From a bacterium (GTDB lineage Bacteria > Zixibacteria > MSB-5A5 > GN15 > FEB-12), in NCBI GenBank assembly GCA_020444475.1, contig JAHLKV010000001.1, positions 558,001-622,000 on the forward strand: a stretch of 64,000 nt of DNA. Reading direction: 5' to 3'. Positions 43,549 through 52,221 of the stretch are shown piece by piece. Position numbers and translations under genes: made by a program. Position 1 is the stretch's first letter. Every line of letters starts with the position of its first letter. The notes below the pieces were generated by a model that ran no database searches, was not told the DNA's origin, and was given only the letters and a program-made list of their open reading frames with translations.

Positions 43549-45009
43549 ATGGCGGTACGACCACATCCCATCCCGACCGGCGCCGAGCGCAGACTCGTCA
43601 CCATCGAATCCGTCGAGATGCCGGCCGACCTCGAAACCCCCGTCTCGGCCTTTCTCAAACTCAAGGCCCACGGAGCGATGCTGCTACTGGAATCCGTCGA
43701 GCGGGGTACCCAACTCGGGCGCTATTCTTTCATTGGCATCGCTCCCGACACGCACATCACTATTAATGAGACCGGTACCATCATCAGCCGACCCGAAGGT
43801 CGGACGACCCTCGTCACCGGCGAACACGAAACCAATCCCCTGACGTCGCTGAAGTCGCTGCTCGATTCGTATCAGATCGATGGCGGCGCCGATCTCCCGC
43901 CTCTCCTCGGCGGCATTGTGGGCTACATCAGCTACGACATGGTCCGCCATTTCGAGCGCCTCCCCGACACCTCTCAGGACCGTCTCGGACTGCCCTCGTC
44001 GATGCTGTATCTGATCGATACGCTCCTCGTTTTCGACCACGTCCAACACCGCCTGCAGCTGATCACCCTCGCCGAACCGGACAACCGGGCCGACGCAGTC
44101 CGGCGCCTCAACATCCTCAGAGAGGCCCTTGAATCGCCACTGGCCCACAAGGCCGTTGAAGGCGTTGGACGAGGTGTCGAACCGGAGTCCAACTTCACAA
44201 AGGAAGACTTTTGCGAATCGGTCAACGAGATCAAAGAACATATCGCCTCGGGTGACGTCTATCAGCTCGTTCTCTCGCAGCGCCTCACCGGCCGCACCGA
44301 AGCCGACCCGTTTGCTATCTATCGCGCCCTGCGCATGCTTAATCCCTCGCCGTACCTGTTCTACCTCGACTTCGATGAGACCAAGTTGATCGGTTCCTCG
44401 CCCGAAGCGCTCGTGACGCTTTCCGGCCGCGACGCGACGGTCCGCCCGATCGCCGGCACCCGACCGCGTGGCAACGACACTGAACAGGATCGGCGTCTCG
44501 CGGCCGAACTGCTCGCCGACGAAAAAGAGCGCGCCGAACACGTCATGCTGGTCGATCTCGGCCGCAACGACCTCGGCCGCTGCTGCGAAGTTGGCTCGGT
44601 GAAGGTCACTGAGTTCATGGAGATCGAACGATTCTCCCATGTCATGCATATGACCTCGACGGTCAAAGGCACGCTGCGCAAGGATCTTAATCAGTTCGAC
44701 CTCTTCCGAGCAGCTTTCCCCGCCGGCACCGTTACCGGCGCCCCCAAAATCAGGGCCATGCAACTGCTTGATGGTCTCGAGAACCAGCGACGTGGCCCCT
44801 ACGCCGGCGCCGTCGGCTATTTCTCCCTTTCCGGCGATATGGACTGGTGCATTGCCATACGCACCATCGTCATGAAAGGCTCCACGTACCACCTGCAGGC
44901 AGGCGCGGGCGTGGTCGCGGACTCGATCCCCGAGCGTGAATTTGATGAAACCCGGCACAAACTCGCCGCCCTGCGGCGAGCCATCGCCATGGCCGAGGAG
45001 GGCTTCTAA
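43549..45009 (+). CDS. trpE: Anthranilate synthase component I
   Basis: A 486-residue cytoplasmic subunit that turns chorismate and ammonia into anthranilate. The ATG at 43549 has GAGG 6 bases upstream; a GTG at 43537 inside the attenuator T-run is unlikely. The tryptophan-feedback motif LLLESVERG lies near residue 43. The catalytic half contains PIAGTRPRG, HVMLVDLGRNDLGR, and PAGTVTGAPKIRAMQLL with IPEREFDET at the end. It partners with the trpG product; the genes overlap by one base (TAATG). Confidence 0.97.
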   Translation: MAVRPHPIPTGAERRLVTIESVEMPADLETPVSAFLKLKAHGAMLLLESVERGTQLGRYSFIGIAPDTHITINETGTIISRPEGRTTLVTGEHETNPLTSLKSLLDSYQIDGGADLPPLLGGIVGYISYDMVRHFERLPDTSQDRLGLPSSMLYLIDTLLVFDHVQHRLQLITLAEPDNRADAVRRLNILREALESPLAHKAVEGVGRGVEPESNFTKEDFCESVNEIKEHIASGDVYQLVLSQRLTGRTEADPFAIYRALRMLNPSPYLFYLDFDETKLIGSSPEALVTLSGRDATVRPIAGTRPRGNDTEQDRRLAAELLADEKERAEHVMLVDLGRNDLGRCCEVGSVKVTEFMEIERFSHVMHMTSTVKGTLRKDLNQFDLFRAAFPAGTVTGAPKIRAMQLLDGLENQRRGPYAGAVGYFSLSGDMDWCIAIRTIVMKGSTYHLQAGAGVVADSIPEREFDETRHKLAALRRAIAMAEEGF

Positions 45010-45581
45010 TGGTCGTCGTCATTGACAACTACGATTCGTTCACCTACAACCTCGTCCAGTACGTCGGTGAACTCGGCGCCGAAGTGACGGTCGTCCGCAA
45101 CGATGAAGTCACCATCGAGGCGCTCGACGCCCTCGCCCCCAATCAGCTCATCGTCTCACCCGGACCGGGCAATCCCGACGGCGCCGGCATCTCGATGGAA
45201 GCTATCCGCTCCTTCTCCGAACGGATACCGATCCTCGGCGTCTGCCTCGGCCACCAGTGTCTGGCCCAGACCTGCGGTGGCACTGTCCAGCGCGCCGAAC
45301 GCCTCATGCACGGTAAGGTGTCGGCCATCTACCATCACGGCACCGGACTTTTCCAGGGACTCTCCAGTCCGTTTGATGCTACCCGTTACCATTCGCTGAT
45401 CGTGGACGAAGCCTCGCTGCCGGACACCTGCGAAGTGACCGCCTATACGTCCGACGGCGAAGTGATGGGTATCCGTCTCAAAGGCCGCCCGGTGTTTGGT
45501 GTGCAGTTCCACCCCGAGTCAATCCTCACCGATCACGGCAAGCTTATCCTCAAGAACTTCCTCTCACGGAGTCTGACATGA
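45009..45581 (+). CDS. trpG: Anthranilate synthase glutamine amidotransferase component II
   Basis: A 190-residue class I glutamine amidotransferase that supplies ammonia to TrpE. The nucleophile cysteine is in GVCLGHQCLAQ, and the His/Glu pair in VQFHPESILT. The N-terminal DNYDSFTYNLVQYVGELG is diagnostic. It starts in the trpE stop codon and overlaps trpD by 4 bases (ATGA), indicating coupled translation. It could also serve aminodeoxychorismate synthase if no separate pabA exists. Confidence 0.96.
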   Translation: MVVVIDNYDSFTYNLVQYVGELGAEVTVVRNDEVTIEALDALAPNQLIVSPGPGNPDGAGISMEAIRSFSERIPILGVCLGHQCLAQTCGGTVQRAERLMHGKVSAIYHHGTGLFQGLSSPFDATRYHSLIVDEASLPDTCEVTAYTSDGEVMGIRLKGRPVFGVQFHPESILTDHGKLILKNFLSRSLT

Positions 45582-46603
45582 TCAACGAGATCAACAAGTC
45601 GCTGCTTGAGGGAGCAGACCTCACCAGCGAACAGACGCAGGCGGTCATCGAAGGTGTCATCGATGGTTCGATTTCCCCCGTGCAGGCAGCCGCCTTTCTG
45701 ACAGCCCTTCGTATCAAAGGCGAGACCGCCTCGGAATTGATCGGCGCCGCTCGAGCCATGCGTGCTCATGTCACTCCAATCGAGCACACGCACTCGATTC
45801 TGATCGACACCTGCGGTACAGGTGGTGACGGCGCCGGGACCTTCAACATCTCAACCACCGTCGCCTTTGTCCTCGCCGGCGCCGGAGTCAACGTGGCCAA
45901 GCACGGCAATCGATCTGTTTCCAGTCGCTCCGGGAGCGCCGACGTCCTTGAATCTCTCGGCGCCCGACTGGACCTCACACCGCAGCAGGTGGCGGCTTCG
46001 ATTGACCGCGCCGGAATCGGCTTCCTGTTCGCGCCGAATCTCCACCCGGCGATGAAAGCCATCGCCCCCGTCCGTCGCGAACTCGGTTTCCGTACGATCT
46101 TTAATCTGCTCGGCCCGCTCACCAACCCGGCTTTTGCGACTCATCAGGTCGTCGGCGTCTTTGATCCGGCGTACACCGAAACGGTCGCGCAAACCGCCCA
46201 CGCGCTCGGCGTCGAACGCGTCTTTGTCGTACACAACTCCTGCGGCCTCGACGAGCTCGCCACCTGCGGCGTTAACCGCATCTCGACTGTCGAAGACGGC
46301 GCCGTGAAGACATTCGAACTCAAAGCCATCGATCTCGGACTGGCGCCGTGCGAACCAGAGAATCTCCTCGGCGGCGACGCCGATCATAACGCCCAGATCA
46401 CCCGCGCCATTCTCGACGGCGCCGCCGGCCCCGCGCTCGACACCGTCGTCCTCAACGCCGCCCTCGGATTGGTGTGCGTCGGTACGGCTTCGGATATGGC
46501 CGAAGGCATCTCGCTCGCCCGGACTGCGATCGCCTCAGGCGCCGCACGCGATGCGCTCAACCGATTCGTGACATTTACGAACAAGGTGCACCGTGCTGCA
46601 TGA
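45578..46603 (+). CDS. trpD: Anthranilate phosphoribosyltransferase
   Basis: A 341-residue enzyme that joins anthranilate and PRPP. The PRPP-binding motif DTCGTGGDGAGTFNIST is near residues 71-87 and the anthranilate-site KHGNRSVSSRSGSADVLE follows. GFRTIFNLLGPLTNPA and VHNSCGLDEL are also family signatures. It overlaps trpG by 4 bases and trpC by 11. Length and motifs are typical. Confidence 0.96.
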   Translation: MINEINKSLLEGADLTSEQTQAVIEGVIDGSISPVQAAAFLTALRIKGETASELIGAARAMRAHVTPIEHTHSILIDTCGTGGDGAGTFNISTTVAFVLAGAGVNVAKHGNRSVSSRSGSADVLESLGARLDLTPQQVAASIDRAGIGFLFAPNLHPAMKAIAPVRRELGFRTIFNLLGPLTNPAFATHQVVGVFDPAYTETVAQTAHALGVERVFVVHNSCGLDELATCGVNRISTVEDGAVKTFELKAIDLGLAPCEPENLLGGDADHNAQITRAILDGAAGPALDTVVLNAALGLVCVGTASDMAEGISLARTAIASGAARDALNRFVTFTNKVHRAA

Positions 46604-47369
46604 GATTCTGAAACACAAACGCGCTGAATTGGCCGCCCTCTCCGGCAAGCGCATCGTTGGCCTGAGCGAGTTGGTTCACGACCTGCCGCCCACCCGCAGC
46701 CTCCGGGCCTCACTGACCGAAAATCCGGGCGTGTCGATCATCGCCGAGATCAAACGACGCTCTCCCTCGCGCGGTTTGCTGGCCAAATCGGTCGATGTTG
46801 CCCGGCGTGCGCAGCTCTATGAGCGGGCCGGCGCCAGCGCCATCTCCGTTCTCACCGACAGCCGTTTCTTCCATGGCTCGATCGATGACCTCAAGACCGC
46901 CCGCGCGCAATCGTCACTCCCGATTCTCCGCAAGGACTTCATCGTCTCGGAGTACCAGATTCTCGAAGCGCGCGCCGCAGGCGCCGATGCGGTGCTGCTC
47001 ATTGTTGCTGCGCTGTCCAACGATGAACTCCGATCGTTGTTCGATCTGGCCAAATCCATCGGGCTGGGCGTGCTGGTAGAGATACACGACGAGCGCGAAG
47101 CGGAGTCGGCGGTGGCGATCGGCGCGAAAATCATCGGTATCAACAACCGAGATCTCAAGACCTTCACCGTCGATCTCGCCACCACCGAGAGAGTCGCTGC
47201 CATCCTTCCCGATGACATCTGCACAGTCTCGGAAAGCGGCGTACAGAGTGCCGAAGACATCGCGCGGCTTCGCGATGCCGGTGTCGACGCCGCCCTCATC
47301 GGTGAAAGCCTCATGCGTCTGGACGATCCCTCCGAGCTTATCGCCTCGCTGCTCCGGGGTGTCGCATGA
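46593..47369 (+). CDS. trpC: Indole-3-glycerol phosphate synthase
   Basis: A 258-residue TIM-barrel enzyme. The catalytic and binding motifs IIAEIKRRSPSRG, ISVLTDSRFFHGS, LRKDFIVSEYQI, INNRDLKTF, VSESGV and LIGESLM are all present in order. It closes the indole ring from carboxyphenylamino-deoxyribulose phosphate. It is encoded separately from TrpF, unlike the enterobacterial fusion. The start overlaps the end of trpD by 11 bases and the end overlaps trpF by 4. Confidence 0.96.
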   Translation: MLHEILKHKRAELAALSGKRIVGLSELVHDLPPTRSLRASLTENPGVSIIAEIKRRSPSRGLLAKSVDVARRAQLYERAGASAISVLTDSRFFHGSIDDLKTARAQSSLPILRKDFIVSEYQILEARAAGADAVLLIVAALSNDELRSLFDLAKSIGLGVLVEIHDEREAESAVAIGAKIIGINNRDLKTFTVDLATTERVAAILPDDICTVSESGVQSAEDIARLRDAGVDAALIGESLMRLDDPSELIASLLRGVA

Positions 47370-48025
47370 CCAGGGTCAAGATCTGCGGCATCACCCGCCT
47401 CGACGACGCCCTCGTCGCCTGCGAAATTGGCGCCGACATGATCGGGTTCATCCTCGCCCAGAGTCCGCGCCGCGTCTCACCGAAACAGGTTGCACGGATC
47501 GTCTCGGCACTTCCAAACACCGTGCGCAAGATCGGGGTGTTCGTTCATCATTCCGCGCTCGACGCTTCTGAGATAGCACGAGACTGCGGCCTCGACACAA
47601 TCCAGTTACACGGTACGCCTGCGATCGACGCGGTCGACTCATCTCCGGAAATCATACAGGCATTTGCGGGTGCAACGAGCGCAGACGACATCATCGCCTC
47701 AACAGCAGACTTCGTGTTGCTCGATGGCTGCCGCGCCGGACTCCACGGCGGCACGGGACAGCGGTGCGACTGGTCACTCGCCGCCCGCATCGCGTCACAG
47801 CGGGACCTGATTCTCGCCGGTGGTCTCACACCCGACAATGTCGCGCAAGCCTTATCGCATGTGCGACCGTACGCGGTCGATGTTTCCAGCGGTGTCGAAT
47901 TCGCCCCGGGTCACAAAGATATTCAGAAAACCAAACGTTTCATCGCAGAGGTGCATTCATGGGATTGCCGAACAAACGCGGCTATTTCGGACGTTTCGGG
48001 GGACGGTTTGTCCCCGAGACACTGA
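47366..48025 (+). CDS. trpF: Phosphoribosylanthranilate isomerase, with C-terminal extension
   Basis: A 219-residue TIM-barrel isomerase. The catalytic cysteine is in [11 protein letters not shown] (Cys7), and the general acid aspartate region [15 protein letters not shown] and [10 protein letters not shown] and [15 protein letters not shown] follow. A normal TrpF would end near KRFIAEVHS; here the frame continues 20 residues further without stop, overlapping trpB by 67 bases. The tail has no recognisable function and may be an accident of the shared sequence or of a lost stop codon. Assignment is secure from motifs and operon position. Confidence 0.93.
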   Translation: MTRVKICGITRLDDALVACEIGADMIGFILAQSPRRVSPKQVARIVSALPNTVRKIGVFVHHSALDASEIARDCGLDTIQLHGTPAIDAVDSSPEIIQAFAGATSADDIIASTADFVLLDGCRAGLHGGTGQRCDWSLAARIASQRDLILAGGLTPDNVAQALSHVRPYAVDVSSGVEFAPGHKDIQKTKRFIAEVHSWDCRTNAAISDVSGDGLSPRH

Positions 48026-49182
48026 TGGCGGCCCTCACGCAACTCCAATCCGAGTATACGTCCGCAAGGCGCGATCAAACCTTCACTCGCGAACTCCGCG
48101 AGTTGCTGCACACCTACGTCGGTCGTGAGACCCCCCTCTACCGGGCTGATCGATTGGCCGAACGCTGGCGAGGTCCGCGCGTCTACCTCAAACGCGAAGA
48201 CCTCAATCATACCGGCGCCCACAAGATCAACAACTGCCTCGGACAAGCCCTGCTTACCCGACGCATGAACAAACGCCGTGTCATCGCTGAAACCGGCGCC
48301 GGACAACATGGTGTCGCGGTCGCCACGGTTGCCGCGCGGTTCGGGTTCGAATGTACAGTCTACATGGGCGAACAGGATATGCGACGACAGTCCCCCAACG
48401 TCCAGCGCATGAAGCTGCTCGGCGCCGAGGTTGTCCCCGTCACCGGCGGCAGCGGCACTCTCAAGGACGCCACCAACGAAGCCCTCCGCGACTGGGTCGC
48501 CTCGGTCGAACACACCCACTACATCATCGGCTCCACCGTCGGACCGCATCCCTTTCCCATGATGGTCCGCGACTTCCAGTCCGTGATTGGCATTGAGACG
48601 AAACGACAGATCCGCAAGGCCGAAGGCCGCCTCCCCGACGCCATCGTCGCCTGTGTCGGCGGTGGCAGCAACGCTATGGGAATGTTCCACCCGTTTGTGA
48701 GAGAACGCACTGTCCGCCTGTTTGGGATCGAATCCGCCGGCGACGGCCTCGACACCAACCGCCACGCCGCCACCCTCGGACTCGGTACACCCGGCGTTCT
48801 CCACGGCAGCCTCAGCTTCCTTTTGCAGGATCAGCACGGTCAGGTGCAGGAGACACACACCATCTCCGCCGGGCTCGACTACCCCGGTGTCGGCCCCGAA
48901 CACAGCCACCTTCGTGACTCCGGCCGTGTCTCCTATCGCTCCGCGACCGACCGCGAAGCACTCGACGCCTTCCAGGAACTCAGTGCCCTGGAAGGAATCA
49001 TCCCCGCCCTCGAGTCGTCGTTTGCCCTCGCCGGAGCGAAGAAACTCGCCGCCGAGATGTCTGCCGAACAGATACTCGTTGTTAATCTGTCCGGCCGCGG
49101 CGACAAAGACCTCAATGCCGTCACCGCCCTCCTCGCCGAAGGTCTTCCTGCAGACACAACCGAAAGAAAGGCGGCCTCATGA
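47959..49182 (+). CDS. trpB: Tryptophan synthase beta chain
   Basis: A 407-residue PLP enzyme from ATG 47959, with GAGG 7 bases upstream; longer in-frame starts within trpF are unlikely. The N-terminus [17 protein letters not shown], the PLP lysine in [12 protein letters not shown], and [11 protein letters not shown] and [12 protein letters not shown] are diagnostic of the TrpB1 type. It condenses indole with serine. It overlaps the 3' end of trpF by 67 bases and trpA by 4, consistent with coupled synthesis of the alpha-beta complex. Confidence 0.97.
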   Translation: MGLPNKRGYFGRFGGRFVPETLMAALTQLQSEYTSARRDQTFTRELRELLHTYVGRETPLYRADRLAERWRGPRVYLKREDLNHTGAHKINNCLGQALLTRRMNKRRVIAETGAGQHGVAVATVAARFGFECTVYMGEQDMRRQSPNVQRMKLLGAEVVPVTGGSGTLKDATNEALRDWVASVEHTHYIIGSTVGPHPFPMMVRDFQSVIGIETKRQIRKAEGRLPDAIVACVGGGSNAMGMFHPFVRERTVRLFGIESAGDGLDTNRHAATLGLGTPGVLHGSLSFLLQDQHGQVQETHTISAGLDYPGVGPEHSHLRDSGRVSYRSATDREALDAFQELSALEGIIPALESSFALAGAKKLAAEMSAEQILVVNLSGRGDKDLNAVTALLAEGLPADTTERKAAS

Positions 49183-50003
49183 GCGCGATCACTTCGGCCT
49201 TCACCGGCGGTCGCAAGGCGTTCATCCCGTACCTCATGGCGGGCTTCCCCGATAGAGAGACGTTTCTGTCTCTCGTGGATGGTGTTTTCGACTCCGGCGC
49301 TGACATCCTCGAGGTCGGCATACCGTTCTCCGATCCCCTCGCCGACGGCCCGACTATCCAGTACGCCGCCGAGACGGCTCTGGCCAACGACGTCACGGTC
49401 GCTTCCACACTGGCGATGCTGGCCGAATGTAATCACGATCGTAAACCGATCGTCATCATGAGCTATCTCAACCCGCTCCTGCAATACGGCCTCGACAGGT
49501 TCCTTTGTGAAGCGTCCCAATGCGGCGTGCGCGGCCTGATTATCCCCGACATCATTGTGGAGGAAGGCGCCGGAATCGAGCGCGCCTGCCGTGCAAATGA
49601 TGTTGACCTGATCTATCTCCTCGCTCCCACCTCCCCCCCCGAAAGACAAGAGATGATCCTTCGCCGCTCGCGCGGTTTCGTCTACCTCGTGTCAGTTGCG
49701 GGAGTCACCGGAGCCCGAAACAGTCTCGCCGGAAACCTGACCGACTGGATATCCGGCGTGAAAACGCACAGCCCGCTGCCGGTCGCCGTTGGATTCGGCA
49801 TCTCAACCCCCGAGCACGCCGCACACATCGCAACCGCCTCCGACGGCGTCGTCGTCGGCAGCGCGATTATCGACATCATTCGGAATTCACCGAACAGCCG
49901 CGAAGCGATCGAGCGCACGAAGCGGTTTACAGCCGACATCCGCACGGCACTCGACCGGAACACCGTAGATAACAACTCACCCCTACCCTCGAGGCGAACA
50001 TGA
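49179..50003 (+). CDS. trpA: Tryptophan synthase alpha chain
   Basis: A 274-residue TIM-barrel lyase that splits indole-glycerol phosphate. The motifs [30 protein letters not shown] (catalytic glutamate and aspartate), GLIIPDI and [12 protein letters not shown] are intact. It starts within the trpB stop (ATGA) and its end overlaps the DAHP synthase gene by 4 bases. The C-terminal tail (about 15 residues after TALDR) is unconserved. Confidence 0.96.
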   Translation: MSAITSAFTGGRKAFIPYLMAGFPDRETFLSLVDGVFDSGADILEVGIPFSDPLADGPTIQYAAETALANDVTVASTLAMLAECNHDRKPIVIMSYLNPLLQYGLDRFLCEASQCGVRGLIIPDIIVEEGAGIERACRANDVDLIYLLAPTSPPERQEMILRRSRGFVYLVSVAGVTGARNSLAGNLTDWISGVKTHSPLPVAVGFGISTPEHAAHIATASDGVVVGSAIIDIIRNSPNSREAIERTKRFTADIRTALDRNTVDNNSPLPSRRT

Positions 50004-51016
50004 CAGTCGTCGTAATGAAAGAAGGAGCCACCGTCCGGGAGATCAGCACCGTTCTCAAGAAGGTCGAATCTCTCGGCTACCGCCCGCACCTCTCCAACGG
50101 CAACGGCCGCACGTCGATTGGACTGGTTGGCAGCGGCGTGGCCGTCAGCACCGAGGACATCCTCGCGCTGCCGGGTGTCGCCGATGTCGCCCCGGTCGCC
50201 AAACCGTTCAAACTCGGCAGCCGCGAGTTTCGCAGCGCTCCGACCGAAGTTGCAGCCGGCAGTGTCGTGATCGGCGGCGAGAAGATCATCATGATGGCGG
50301 GTCCCTGCTCGGTGGAATCACACGAGCAGACCATGACAATCGCTGAATCGGTCGCCTCCTCCGGCGGTCACATCCTCCGAGGCGGCGCCTTCAAACCCCG
50401 CACCTCTCCGTATAGCTTCCGCGGACTCGGCAAGGCGGGACTTGAGATCCTCGCCGAAGCCCGTCGGCGGACCGGTCTGCCGATTGTTACCGAAGTCCTC
50501 TCGGCGCACGATGTCGACCTGGTGTGCGAATACGCGGACATCATCCAGCTCGGCGCCCGCAATATGCAGAACTTCGCCCTGCTCGACGAGCTCGGCCGCC
50601 TCACCAAGCCGATCCTGCTCAAACGCGGCCTCATGTCCACTATCGAGGAATTGCTCATGTCGGCCGAGTACATTCTCGCCGGCGGCAACCCAAACGTCAT
50701 TTTGTGCGAGCGCGGCATCCGGAGCTTCGAAAAATACACCCGCAACACCCTCGATATCTCGGCCGTCCCGATCCTCAAGCGGCTGAGTCACCTCCCGGTG
50801 ATTGTCGATCCCTCCCACGCCACCGGCCAGCGCGATCTGGTCGCCCCGGTTGCCCGGGCCGCCATCGCCGCCGGCGCCGACGGCCTCATCGTGGAAACCC
50901 ACAACGACCCGGATAACGCCCTCTCCGATGGCGACCAGTCGCTGACCCTGCCGCAGTTCGAGCAACTCATGACCGACCTCAGACCGATTGCCGCCGCACT
51001 GGGAAGATCTATGTAG
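50000..51016 (+). CDS. aroF: 3-deoxy-7-phosphoheptulonate (DAHP) synthase, type I beta
   Basis: A 338-residue enzyme with an N-terminal ferredoxin-like regulatory domain ([27 protein letters not shown], about 1-75), as in Thermotoga-type I-beta enzymes, then the KDO8P-synthase-like barrel. [40 protein letters not shown] and VDPSHATG mark the metal and substrate sites. It condenses PEP with erythrose 4-phosphate at the entry to the shikimate pathway. The regulatory domain in this type usually binds Phe or Tyr. Placement as the last gene of the trp operon would put part of the aromatic supply under tryptophan attenuation. Confidence 0.94.
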   Translation: MTVVVMKEGATVREISTVLKKVESLGYRPHLSNGNGRTSIGLVGSGVAVSTEDILALPGVADVAPVAKPFKLGSREFRSAPTEVAAGSVVIGGEKIIMMAGPCSVESHEQTMTIAESVASSGGHILRGGAFKPRTSPYSFRGLGKAGLEILAEARRRTGLPIVTEVLSAHDVDLVCEYADIIQLGARNMQNFALLDELGRLTKPILLKRGLMSTIEELLMSAEYILAGGNPNVILCERGIRSFEKYTRNTLDISAVPILKRLSHLPVIVDPSHATGQRDLVAPVARAAIAAGADGLIVETHNDPDNALSDGDQSLTLPQFEQLMTDLRPIAAALGRSM

Positions 51017-51073
51017 TTTTTTTGACGTTTTCCGCCGGTTTTCACGCGTATTGGGCAGTGAAGAGTTAATCAT

Positions 51074-51102
51074 TGACCCACGGGCTCGACTATAATAGTA
51101 TA
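51074..51102 (+). promoter_or_regulatory. Putative promoter of the T6SS cargo genes
   Basis: TTGACC (51074-51079), 17-base spacer, TAGTAT (51097-51102). A perfect TATAAT (51092-51097) overlaps but sits only 12 bases from this -35 box. No clear intrinsic terminator separates it from the trp operon. Confidence 0.4.
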
Positions 51103-51142
51103 GTGTCGACACCCGCTCTATTCTCATCCAGAAGGAGACCGC

Positions 51143-52198
51143 ATGGGAAAACCGGCAGCCCGTCAGGGTGACCAGACTGCGCACGGCGGCGTGATTACGG
51201 TCGGCTGTCCAACAGTCTTGATCGGCGGCAAACCGGCCGCCCGGCTTACGGATATGCATACGTGCCCGATGCAGACCCCCGGCACACCGCCCATCCCCCA
51301 TGTTGGCGGACCGATAACCGGCCCTGGCGCTCCGACCGTTCTCATTGCCAATATGCCCGCCGCGGTAGTCGGTGACATGTGCGTCTGCACCGGCCCCCCC
51401 GACACCATCAGCATGGGCTGCAACACCGTCCTTATCGGCGCCGGAGGCGGCGGTGGCGGTGGCATGTCGTCATCCGGAAAGGGCGGCGGCAAAGCCAAAT
51501 CTAAAACAGGTGAGGCCGAAGAAGGCCACAAACTTGATGTTTCCTTCGAAGACAAGGGCGGTCTCCCGGCCGGCGGCGCCAACTACAGCCTGACCGGTCC
51601 CGATGGCAAAGTGATCGAGCACGGCCCCCTGACCGGGCGCATCAAGAAAGGCGGCGTTGAAGAAGGCACGTACAAGATCATCGTCCACGCCATCTCCAAA
51701 GCCGAGTGGTCGAAGACCGAAGCCAAAGTCGGCGACGATCTGACACTCAAGGCTAAGACAGTTGGTATCGATTCCGGCAAACCGGCGATAATCACCGTCT
51801 ACATGCGCGATATCAACGCCTCCGACAAACAGATCGCACAGATCACCGATAAAGTGAGCGGCGACAAGATCGAGGTAGACTGGAAGTTCCAGGTCGACGA
51901 CTCCCTCCTCAAGGCGCAGCAAAAAAAGTCGGAGTCCGGCGGCTATTCCTCTCCATCGTTTTTCTTCACGGTCGAAGCCGACCACTGCAACGCCCGCTCC
52001 GGCATCCTCCAACTCACCGATTACCTGGAGATCGAGCTCAATGACGAGGACGGCAGTGCCATGAGCGATGTTCCGTATCGCGTCCTGCTTCCCAACGGTG
52101 AGGTTCGCACCGGCAAGCTCGATGGCAGCGGCAAAGCGAAGATAGAAAACGTCCCACCGGGTCGCTCTCAGGTGTCCTTCGGACTGAGAGAGATGTAA
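51143..52198 (+). CDS. PAAR-domain spike-tip protein with C-terminal TTR-like domain
   Basis: A 351-residue protein. Residues 1-98 form a PAAR domain (MGKPAARQGDQTAHGG, GKPAARLTDMHTC, ANMPAAVVGDMCVCTGPPDTI, with His/Cys zinc ligands), which caps the VgrG spike of contractile injection systems. A Gly/Ser/Lys linker (99-130) leads to an unrecognised beta-rich region, and the last 75 residues (DYLEIELNDEDGSAMSDVPYRVLLP and TGKLDGSGKAKIENVPPG) form a transthyretin-like domain shared with the protein at 57420-58310. No PrePAAR transmembrane segments precede the PAAR. AAGGAG lies before the ATG. It probably mounts the adjacent cargo on the spike. Confidence 0.88.
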   Translation: MGKPAARQGDQTAHGGVITVGCPTVLIGGKPAARLTDMHTCPMQTPGTPPIPHVGGPITGPGAPTVLIANMPAAVVGDMCVCTGPPDTISMGCNTVLIGAGGGGGGGMSSSGKGGGKAKSKTGEAEEGHKLDVSFEDKGGLPAGGANYSLTGPDGKVIEHGPLTGRIKKGGVEEGTYKIIVHAISKAEWSKTEAKVGDDLTLKAKTVGIDSGKPAIITVYMRDINASDKQIAQITDKVSGDKIEVDWKFQVDDSLLKAQQKKSESGGYSSPSFFFTVEADHCNARSGILQLTDYLEIELNDEDGSAMSDVPYRVLLPNGEVRTGKLDGSGKAKIENVPPGRSQVSFGLREM

Positions 52199-52221
52199 AA
52201 GCAACTTCCCAAAATCAACGC

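Noticed and set aside
43684..44958. Long minus-strand open frame opposite trpE
   Set aside because: trpE motifs on the plus strand are unmistakable; the antisense translation is low-complexity.
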